Origin: Gyrodactylus bullatarudis
Lineage: Eukaryota; Platyhelminthes; Monogenea; Gyrodactylidea; Gyrodactylidae
Assembly (NCBI GenBank): GCA_012064415.1
Contig: SSNU01000003.1
Span: 1-52,463, forward strand
Length of the DNA: 52,463 nt
Direction: 5' to 3'
Within the stretch, counting starts at the first letter, position 1, and every line of letters begins with the position of its first letter. Position numbers and translations under genes: made by a program. This document shows, in pieces, positions 44,461 to 52,463 of this stretch. The notes beneath the pieces are model-generated. The model made no database searches, was not told the origin of the DNA, and saw only the letters and a program-made list of their open reading frames with translations.

Positions 44461-44689
44461 AAATAACCGGCATCTTCTTATATTTTTTCAAAAAGATATG
44501 AAAGTACATATAGGGTTAGGCATAAAATTAGAGTGTTCTGAAACAATAATGTATTAATGTACAGATGAGGTATGTTTATATTAGCATTGATGATAATAAA
44601 AATAATGTTTAAACACGAATGTAACATTTCAGGGATAATATAGATTTCACAAAAGATTTTGCTGGCTAAAGAATATGGTAATTTTGTTA

Positions 44690-46692
44690 CAGGTGAAGGA
44701 CCCGTTTTCTTTGCCATTCTTCTCTAACCATCCCTTACGCCTTGGTTATATACCTAAATCAGCTTTATTTCAAACCAATGATAGGGTGAGAAACAGTAAA
44801 CAAATGAAATCCAAGTACACTACATTTGTGAATATCTGAATTTGAAAACTCATTACTGGGCTAAGGATCCTTTGCTAAAAAGAAAGTAATAAGCATCAAT
44901 ACACTGATTGTGACCAATATGAATTACGATAATCAAGACAGATATGCTAGGCTAAGAAATTTAATCACAATAAATTTAAGAAAGATGATGGAGGAAGGAT
45001 GTCTTATTTCACGAGCTGATTTACTAAGATTCAGGAGAAAAAACAATCTTGTTTTACGAAAACCCTGTGGTAAGAAAAATAATGCTTCCTTGCAGTTGAT
45101 AGACCAATTTAGCAACAATCTGTCAACACAAATTGCTGGTTGAAATTTAAGGTCTGATGTAAGTGGTTATAAGAGAAATAAGACTCGTTCGACTGCAGTT
45201 TTTTGTTGCAGTGCAACAGGTGAAAAGAAGAAACACTTCATTCTTGGTAAATCAAAGAATCCTCGAAGTTTCAAAGATCATCCTAAAGAAGGTAAAATAT
45301 GATGCTAACGCAAACACATGGACGACTTCTAAAATATTCACCAAGCATTTATTAGCTTGGGATAGAGCTTTATTGCGAAGAAGATTTTTGAGAGACAGGA
45401 AAATAGTTTTATTCCTAGATCATTGTAGATCTCATGGCTCAGCAGAGGAGCTTCAATCAAAATTAAGAAACATAAAAGTAAAATTTTAATATAATTTCTT
45501 TAGCTTATCTTCTTTCCTGCTAATTCAACATCTGTTCTACAGCCTATTGATAATGGAGTTTTAAGGGCATTCAAAGCTGGTTACAATAAGCTTTTGGATG
45601 AAAAGCGTCGCCAACAAGAGGCTCCAGCAGAAGATATCTCGAAAATAGTTTGTCTCGCTGATGCAGTTAATATGGCTGACCAGATCCGGGATAGCATAAA
45701 ATCAGAAACAATTGTGAAATGCTGGGAGCATGCAGGTTTGATACCAAGAAATGAAGATGTCGATATCTCAATCGAAGAAAAGAAAACTCTTCTAGATAAC
45801 CTTGTAGAAATTTTAGTTGTTTTGAATCTAAAGGGCTCAAGGAACTTGATCCAACTATGTGAAATTTGGAAAAAACTAGAATCGAAATGCCTTTGCACAA
45901 TTCTAGTGTGTACGAATTAAACGAATTACTGAAAGATTATAAATTTTATTCAAATCAGTAATTTTCTTTAATTACAATTGTAATCCGAACTAGGTAAAGT
46001 TATAACCTCTCAACCTACAATTATGATTATAGCTATTCAAGGGGTCTCATATACGAGATCGAACAAATCATTGGTATAATCATTTGTTATTCTATGCATA
46101 GAAATTCCTTAGTGTGAATAATAAAAAAGGGTCTCAATAAACTATAGCTATGGAACAAGACTTACACAATCTTTTGGGCATTTAGTACACCTCCCCACCT
46201 CTTTCGTTGCGCTTTCCAAGTGAGTCATTTTGATGATTCAAAACGTGATTTTGAAATTAATTCCAGTGATTAATTTCCACTGATGGAATTTTTGAAATTC
46301 CCTTAGTTCAATTTTAAAAATTTCAATCATGATGAAAATTTGACTACCGATGTAAATTTCGTGCTTTATCTAATGATACTAAAATCATTACACTAACATG
46401 ACCAAAAAGCAAACTCCTCGTAGAAGCTACGTACAAAATTTTTTTTAACATCTCAATCTAGAAATGATTTAATTCTAATGGTTAATATCTAAAAATTAAT
46501 TAACTTCAGATCAATTTGTCAGGGTTATAGTAATTATTCATAACGTGTACCACGAAATTCACAAATGTCGTGTACTTGGATTTCATTTGTTGACACCCTC
46601 TCATTGGTTTGAAATAAAGCTGATTTAGGTATATAGCCAAGGCGTAAGGGATGGTTAGAGCAGAATGGCAAAGAAAACGGGTCCTTCACCTG
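44690..46692. mobile_element. Pogo/Tigger-like transposon, about 2.0 kb
   Basis: Inverted ends of about 140 bp: CAGGTGAAGGACCCGTTTTC, TTTGCCATTCT, CTAACCATCCCTTACGCCTT and further to CAAATGAAATCCAAGTACAC, repeated inverted at 46550-46692 with few changes. TA flanks both ends. It carries a decayed Tigger-type transposase. The non-autonomous copies in the tandem array share its terminal bases. Confidence 0.9.
44910..45920 (+). pseudogene. Tigger/CENP-B-like (pogo) DDE transposase, broken
   Basis: Frames in order: an N-terminal part (44910-45143) with LISRADLLRFRRKNNLVLRK, then SGYKRNKTRSTAVFCCSATG, KKKHFILGKSKNPRSFKDHP, TWTTSKIFTKHLLAWDRALL, RKIVLFLDHCRSHGS (second catalytic Asp), LPANSTSVLQPIDNGVLRAF (third catalytic Asp in QPID) and a C-terminal acidic part with CWEHAGLIPRNEDVDISIEE. 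The region with the first catalytic Asp (DETG type), just before SGYKR, is missing, and there are frameshifts near 45165, 45300 and 45490. The family cuts and pastes DNA at TA sites. This copy is dead. Confidence 0.88.
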
Positions 46693-48489
46693 TATTTTCT
46701 ACATCTGAATCCCTCATTCTTTTCATTGATTCCCTAGGTTGGCTACCCACTGGTTCTCGGTTACTGGTTCAAGAATATTAAATTACTGGGAATCAAATAT
46801 TTATAAACGATCAAGAATTCACTCGTATTGATAATATTCAGAATTGAAAAAATTATACTGAAACACTCAATATATAAAGTGGTGGGCATAAAAAGTCTTA
46901 CCCCCTTATCGTTTAATGGATCAAATTTTATATCAAGTTTTATGAAGTATGAAATCATTATACCAAGTGCATATGATAGAATAAGAATGATATGAGTTCG
47001 ATGGGATTTAAAGGGAAACATAGAAAGTAAAAAAGGGGCTCTGTTTATTTTTACCCGAACAAAAAGTGATCATCTCTACTCCGAAAAATAGCCTAATTAC
47101 CATTATCCAAGAAACAAAATATTTATAGTGGGTAATGTCTCAAGTAACATTTGACATAACATGAACTATTTTTTATCCTAAACAACGTGATATTCTAAAC
47201 AACCTTCGAGCAAATTAATATCAGTTGTATTTCGAATATTATTTAAAAGTCTATATAGATTGATTGATCGATGTTTCGCTGTATGAATTCTCATCGGTTG
47301 CTTATTACTATATAGTCAAACAAGCGAAAGTAAGTATACGAATTTCTCCGAAAAAATATGCACAATAGATCATTACTTCAGAACACTTATAAATTGATAA
47401 ATAGAAACTTAAAAGTAGTAGCTTCGAATTCACAAAAATTTAAAAAAATTAAAAAGAAGCCTCTTCTGTTTGAAAATTTTCGGCAGAAATATGGTTTCCT
47501 CAATATATTGGGATTTTTAATTGATTCAAGTGGTAAGTATGCATTCTATATTCTAGAATATGATATATTATTTTTCGGGACATATTTCTGAACTTATGAA
47601 AAGAAATTCTTCATGCCTAATCAAAAATCGGCTATTTAGGATAGATCGTTCGAATCCAGAACCGAAATTTGAGTAACCGAGCAATTGCTTGGTTGTTCGT
47701 GTACAACCATCAACAGTATTTTGAAAAAAAAGAGGTACAGAAAAAAGTATTCAATCGACGTCCTAAGCATGAAATTACTAACATAATGTTGAACAGGATC
47801 AAAATAATAAAATTCTATTGTGTTATTTTTGAATTCCTAGGCAGCAAATTTCTGAAACAGACTACCTAAGTTTTTTAAAAGATTTTCGTATTAGATCACT
47901 TATTCATTTTGAATATTAACTTAGTATTAGATTATCATAGTGAATTTTATATTTTTAAATTAATTAGCAAAGAAAGAGTGGGTTAATTCAGAACTAAAAA
48001 TCATTTCAAATTGTTCAAACTAGTATTCCCTATAATGAAATGAAATGAAAATTTATTGAACAATTGATATGTTCTGCCTTACAATTATCATTTTCATATT
48101 AAAAATAGTTGTTCTGGAAGAAGGAACCAATCAAGAATGAATATTTTTATGAATTAATGAAAGTTAGATATTCATTTTTGTATTTTTTACTTATATAGCT
48201 ATACCACAATGATGCATGAAATGAAGGCAATTGTGAAAACCTCTCTTGTTTATTTCAAGCTATTTTTTAAAATGTTAACCTGCGACCTAGCTTAAAACTA
48301 AGTTTCGCAACACTTCATTGAAATATAATTATTTATTTCGAAGCACTCTTCTCACCAATAACAAATTATTCTCATTTATTAATTGATTCCATTGTTAGAA
48401 AAATATCTTAATAATGGCTGAAAATTTTTTATATTTTCAGTATATATGAATAACTTATTTATCTTCAGATTTAAGAGTAAGTAAAATGA
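46693..48489. other. AT-rich region, possible interspersed repeats
   Basis: An open frame from ATG 47358 ends at a good donor (G|GTAAGT at 47532) but has no recognisable domain. About 48040-48110 resembles 15488-15555 (GAAATGAAAATTTATTGAAC). Nothing else recognised. Confidence 0.4.
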
Positions 48490-48900
48490 TTACCAAGCAA
48501 ATCCTGGTGATTCTAAGTCTATCAAAGAAGGGGTCTTAATCAAAGCAGAGTCCCACTTCATCACGAAGTTTAAACCTGATTCATGTTGACGAAAGAAATT
48601 GACAACAAAACTGGGCATCAAAGGGAAATATGATTGGAGCTCCACCCAAAAAATAAAAGTTGTTTAACCGAATTATGAAACTAATGAGCAAGTAGTTGAA
48701 AGTACGTCTCTAGGTAATCAACTTCAGATTTCATTCCCAGAAATAGTTACAGTTGATGAAAATGCACACTCAGAGAAGTCAGCAATAGTTGATAATCTAA
48801 TTATTTCTCAACCGGTGAATTTCAGTTTCAAGCCAATCAATGAAAAGCCTGCAATTTGAAAAAGGGATCAAAAAAAATCTTTCCCTACAAAAGGATAATT
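48490..48900 (+). pseudogene. Degenerate relative of the 32751-33138 sequence
   Basis: Broken + frames read KLTTKLGIKGKYDWSS, LQISFPEIVTVDENAHSEKS with AIVDNLIISQPVNFSF. The second part parallels ELVTIEQSEKSTVVDE..ISSQPI at about 32900-33010, and the first resembles the small domain after the integrase in KRBA2-like proteins. It is interrupted by several stops. Probably the C-terminal remnant of the same integrase-like element. Confidence 0.4.
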
Positions 48901-49075
48901 GCAGTCCCTACCTCTCCTCGTCAACTTCAACTCAAAAGTTGAACCTGATCAACCGATCAGAGGATTCCACAGATTTACTCATTTTTCTGTATAAATATCA
49001 AGCCAGTGAAAGAGTCTGATTCGTTGATGCAACAATGACAAATTATTGTATAGTTACATATACATCTAAAATACT

Positions 49076-49450
49076 CTATGTATGGTCTATGCTTACGCAA
49101 TATATAAGTGACTTGCCTAAAGTGTAACGAAAACGTTTAACCCTTCAAGTCAAATTGTTCGATAATTTTAACTGAATGATACCTAAAACACCTTGTTTAC
49201 CTCATTAGGAAGGAAATTTATTAAGCTTCATAATTATGTATAATTCATAAAAACAGCTTTTCACTGATGCACACCATAGTTACTTGGAGAAGGATTTTTT
49301 TCAAAAACGTTGTGAATATTTTTAAAAAAATTTAGAACGTTATTTTGAGAACCTATCTGCTGATGTCTTAGAAAAAAATTGAAATAACTTTCTATCGTAA
49401 AACAATAGCTGTAGATTTCAAATATACAATCGCCTGTTCGATTTGGTTCA
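49076..49450 (+). repeat. Interspersed repeats: relatives of 9165-9245 and 1133-1400
   Basis: 49076-49150 matches 9165-9245. It is followed by TTAACCCTTC at 49135 and then about 49236-49450 matches about 1186-1395 (AGCTTTTCACTGATGC, TTTAGAACGTT, CTATCTGC, ACAATAGCTGTAGATTTCAA). So a diverged copy of the TTAA-CCC element, in the same orientation as the one at 1133, lies here. Its right end is not evident. Confidence 0.55.
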
Positions 49451-50275
49451 CTGAATCGTGACAATCTCTAGTGATAGTATCTTGAAATTTCTGAATAAAA
49501 ATCTTGACACGCCCAGAAAGAGATCAATATATTCTTGAATATTAAACTATTGGTACTTAAGTTTATGTCTTATTCAATAAATTTCCTAGTGTTTTACTGG
49601 TTTTAAGATTAAACTAGAATATCTATAAAAAGCTAATTTTAAAAACATACTATTGAATATACACAGCTGTATATGGTATAATGTATTTGGTATTAAACCA
49701 TATCAAATATAACAATTTTCCCCATCTACGCTAGTTTCATTTTTAGAATGTTTAATGTTCCAGCTAAAATATTGATAAGAAGATTCGAAAATCTTGATTG
49801 CGCTTCAAGACTAAAAACTTTGGACATTAACATTTTAAGACATTATGATGAAAAAAAAGAAAGATTTTAGACATAATTTTTAAATTATGAGTTAACTGCA
49901 ATTGTTACTTGGCTAATACTTATGATAGATATGCGTGCACTCGAATAATGATCTGGACCTATTATATATATATTGTGCCGAATTTGGATAAATTGCAGAT
50001 CATGGATAAAAATAGATTTCAGGATGAAGGCTCAATGGAAGAAATAAAGTTTATGTCCCAACTCTGCGCAGGGGTAGAGAGGAATATACCGAGTGTATAT
50101 GGGGTAAGCGTAGGTATATACTGAGACTTTAATTATTTTCCAGAAAGATATTTGGTAAATTTTGGCCCAATACCAGGAAAAAGTTATGGGTCTGAATGAA
50201 TGAATGTTTAGTTTGCAGATCAAGACAATCATTACTTGTCAACTCCATATTCTATCGGTGTAAAATATTTCGAAT
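49451..50275. other. AT-rich spacer before the right-hand PLE
   Basis: No gene recognised. Open frames at 49909-50124 and 50032-50232 lack domain-like content. Confidence 0.4.
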
Positions 50276-50304
50276 TATTAGAAATAAGAAGATGCCAGAT
50301 TATT

Positions 50305-50347
50305 TCACAAATAAAGATCTCTATTTCGGGCATACTCATCAGTGTGA
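50305..50347 (-). ncRNA. Hammerhead ribozyme, PLE family 1 copy D
   Basis: On the - strand identical to copy A: TCACA, CTGATGA, GTATGCCC, GAA, helix III hairpin with loop GATC, U at the cleavage position, TGTGA. All core bases required for cleavage are present. Helix II is again only one firm G-C pair. Confidence 0.8.
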
Positions 50348-50435
50348 TACATGCCATATAAATACTGGTTTTACAAGAGAGAAAGGAGATGATGTTATTG
50401 GTTGAAATTTCAACTCAAAATGTACAATTGGTTAA

Positions 50436-50451
50436 TACCTGTTACCAGGTA
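50436..50451 (-). ncRNA. GNRA-capped hairpin in family-1 PLE 3' region, copy D
   Basis: On the - strand TACCTG, loop GTAA, CAGGTA: six perfect pairs with a GNRA tetraloop, 88 nt upstream of the hammerhead. Same position and core stem as copies B and C. Confidence 0.7.
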
Positions 50452-50568
50452 AGAAATGTTGAATTTATAATTTTGTACAGTTTCAAGTGACAAAGGTAAT
50501 TATGATTATAGTTTTTAAAAAGTTTTTCAATAGTGTTAAAAATAATAATGTATGATAATTGTCATTGA

Positions 50569-52463
50569 TTATTGTGTTGCCGAGAAGAATTGGGTTATCT
50601 GCTGATTTGTTTCTACCTCTTCTCGTCTTCTCTTCCTTGGAGGGGGTTGGGATCCCATAGGATTTCTCTCCCTTGGCTTCGGAAGGCTCATTGGTTTGAC
50701 GTGATTCTTTTGAATACAGAGGTTTGGCTTTTGTTCGTTTATTAGATAGGCTTCTGCTGCTTTCAAAATGTAACCGTTTTTCCCTGATGGTTTGTAAATT
50801 ATTTCAAAGTTTTGAGGGGAAACTTGGGCATTACATGTTCTCAAGTGCTCTCTGATGGCAGTCTGACCCTTATAGAGGTGCTCATCAATCCTATCTTCAA
50901 GTCTTCTTGTCGTGCGTCCAATGTAAACTGAATCGCAAGGGCATTTGAACTTATAGATCAAGTTGCTCTTTTTGGAGGCTTCCATTTCGTCTTTGGAGCA
51001 GTTAGTAAACAGCTTTTGTGTCTTGAAAATCGTTCTCAGGTTGTCACCTGGATACGTATCACTGAAAACTTGATTGATTTTCGTTTGGAAAGTTGCTGCT
51101 ATCTTATCTCCTTTGTATGGCAAGCTCAAGATCACAGTCTCACCTTCCTGTTCTTTTGGTTTCCCTTTTGGCGTATAAAGCTTTGAAAGACGGTCGTTGA
51201 TTAATTCAATTGGATAATCATTCGATAAGAAAATTCTGATCAGGTCTTCTAGTTCACTTTCCCATGCAGATTCCGATACAATTCTGCGGGTCCTCTTCGC
51301 TAGAGCTGTTATCAGGCCTCGTTTTACCTTCATGGGGATAAACGAGTTGAAATTCAGTAACTTTCTTGTGAATGTACTCTTTCTATGGATACCTCTAGTA
51401 ATTGATCCGTCCTCGTTTCTTGATAGCTTCACATCCAGAAACGGTAAGATGTTCTCGTTCTCTCTTTCGGCTGTGAATTTTATTTGGTTATGTGCCTGAT
51501 TAAAATCTGTTAACAGGTTTTCAAAGTTATGGTTATTATCAACAATGATGAAGGTATCATCCATATAACGATAATAATGATCAAACTTATCAATTGTTGG
51601 TTTGAGGGTCGTCATCTCCAATTTCGCCAAGAACAAATCTGCTAGAAGTGGTCCAAGGGGAGATCCCATAGCTACTCCGTCTCTTTGAATATACATCTGG
51701 TTGTTGAAGCTAAAGACAACATTCTTGCAGCATAGGTTTATTAGTTTCTTAATCCAATTCGAAGGTAGTTTGAAATTTGATTGGTTTCTTCTCACGTAGT
51801 CTCCTATAAAGTCAACCGTTTCTTTTAGTGGTACATTAGTGAACAAGGATACGACATCATAGGATAACATTGTTTGACTTTCTGGATTTTTTCCACAAAT
51901 TCAAATGTGTCTGAAAGGGAATGACGACATACTGCATTCTTCATTGGTTCAAGTAACCATTTTGCCAATTCACTGATTGCTGCTTGGCTCATATCGAGGA
52001 TCGGTCTCAAGGGTATTTCTGGATTATTTTTGTTTCTGTTCATTTTATGGACCTTTGGTAGTCCATAAAGTCTGTTTGTTGAACTGTTTGAGCATCCAAG
52101 TTTCAAGTAGGTAGAATTGTCTATGTTTGTTTTGAAGCATTTGTTTCAGTACTTGATTGACTTTGTCTTCAAATATTTTGGGTTGGTGTTCCGTAAGTTT
52201 CGTTCTTGTCTTCGTAAATTTGGATCGATCTAAGAGAATTTTGTACATCGATTCCTGGTATCTCTCTTTTCTCAGCAGTACAATTCCTGTGCCTTTGTCT
52301 GGTTTCGTCAACAAGATGTTCTTATTCCTTCTCATCCTTTTCAATGCTTTATAATGTCTGGGTTGAAGATACTCAAAATTGACCTCTTCAGATGAGTATT
52401 CGTTACAAAAAGTGGCCATTGACAACTGGAATCTTTCTCTGGTTTCATCATTGGTTTTCAACT
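50569..52463 (-). pseudogene. Penelope-like RT plus GIY-YIG endonuclease, family 1, two frameshifts
   Basis: The frame enters from the right edge with NILLTKPDKGTGIVLLRKER (N-terminal PLE box), shifts near 52110 to GCSNSSTNRLYGLPKVHKMN and PLRPILDMSQAAISELAKWL, and shifts near 51870 to a 433-codon open stretch. That stretch has LSYDVVSLFTNVPLKETVDF (first Asp), YIQRDGVAMGSPLGPLLADL, YYRYMDDTFIIVDN (catalytic YMDD), LPFLDVKLSRNEDGSI, then SNLIYKFKCPCDSVYIGRTT with RRLEDRIDEHLYKG (GIY-YIG nuclease), PNLCIQKNHVKP, a basic PPPRKRRREE run that could be a nuclear localisation signal, and QQITQFFSATQ at the end. Catalytic residues of RT and nuclease look intact, so the two frameshifts are the visible damage. 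They could also be sequencing errors in a young copy. Confidence 0.92.

Larger units (their letters stand above)
43144..44480 (+). pseudogene. Family-1 PLE (copy C), truncated and internally deleted
   Basis: Starts inside the RT: KLRCSNNSTNRMYGLPKVHK, MRPILDISQSATRKIAKWL, MSFDVVSLFTNVPLEETIEF, MYIQKDGVAMGSPLGPLLVD then a TAG where copy D has TTG (LAKLE). The catalytic box reads YMDE. About 130 residues between the palm and the endonuclease are missing. The GIY-YIG part resumes VVYKFKRPCEAIYIGHTTRR then LEDRIDEHLHKGQTAIREQL; the C-terminal segment is also shortened. The LEENRPITDFYTST tail precedes the stop. The element tail carries a GNRA hairpin and a hammerhead, ending near 44480. Clearly inactive. 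Confidence 0.9.
50276..52463 (-). mobile_element. Family-1 Penelope-like element (copy D), runs off the right edge
   Basis: The - strand holds, 5' to 3', the PLE ORF (52463 to 50569), a 3' region with a GNRA hairpin (50436-50451), a hammerhead (50305-50347), and the terminal GGCATCTTCTTATTTCTAAT ending near 50276. Its tail is near-identical to copy A at the left edge, in opposite orientation. The 5' part lies outside the window. Confidence 0.9.

Noticed and set aside
45581..45900. - strand open frames of 77-105 codons
   Set aside because: Shadows of the Tigger-type transposase on the + strand.
47358..47532. Possible first exon from ATG 47358 to a strong GTAAGT donor, phase 1
   Set aside because: No signal peptide or domain and no partner exon; LNILGFL...G is only faintly reminiscent of a kinase segment. 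One good donor in AT-rich DNA is not enough.

Overview
The window looks like repeat-rich, AT-rich animal DNA, most probably from an arthropod. Two short exons (4128-4195 and 5957-6183) encode consecutive pieces of a GABA-gated chloride channel beta subunit, closest in wording to the arthropod LCCH3 type. The rest is dominated by Penelope-like elements (PLEs), Tc1/mariner, pogo/Tigger and inverted-repeat elements. A crustacean such as a parasitic copepod is my guess; the sequence does not settle it.

Host genes, all on the + strand. (1) Two exons of the LCCH3-like channel lie at 4.1-6.2 kb; their 68-nt length and intron phases match the classical GABA-A receptor gene layout. (2) Four exons at 11598-11837, 14127-14381, 34680-34976 and 36373-36609 appear to belong to one unidentified gene. 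Every one starts and ends in phase 1, is a multiple of three long (240, 255, 297, 237 nt), and joins the next in frame. That is the signature of a modular extracellular protein; Ig-like domains are the best guess. Its introns hold most of the transposons.

Mobile DNA, left to right: tail of a PLE (1-124); inverted-repeat elements at 0.2-0.66, 1.13-1.56 (piggyBac-like ends), 4.69-4.89, 10.7-11.36, 11.95-12.96 (giant foldback) and 14.5-15.08 kb; a PLE fragment at 13.07-13.68; a gypsy-type RNase H/integrase remnant at 16.9-18.0; a third PLE type at 18.65-20.05; a 2,895-bp tandem array at 20.9-28.5 carrying a non-autonomous pogo element and a foldback; a Tc1 copy with 211-bp inverted ends at 29.15-30.66; a degenerate integrase element at 32.0-33.1; a mariner nested in another inverted-repeat element nested in a PLE at 37.1-38.99; a 5'-truncated PLE with an intact 3' ORF (38.99-40.4); a head-to-head PLE pair (42.6-44.5); a Tigger-like copy (44.69-46.69); and a long PLE on the - strand running off the right edge (50.28-52.46).

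The most interesting layer is RNA. The tails of two PLE families contain hammerhead ribozyme folds: four copies in family 1 (51-93 +, 42640-42681 -, 44421-44460 +, 50305-50347 -), one full copy (40341-40375 +) and at least two decayed copies (29049-29090, 33141-33165) in family 2. Stem sequences change while pairing is largely kept, and helix II is an unusually short 8-nt segment in every complete copy. In family 1 a GNRA-capped hairpin lies about 70-90 nt upstream of the ribozyme in all three copies where that part is present, with different GNRA loops and one compensatory base pair. PLE-linked hammerheads are a known class; the paired GNRA hairpin, the self-complementary helix III loops and the RT-less hammerhead tails are the parts I would follow up. 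No tRNA, rRNA or CRISPR was seen.
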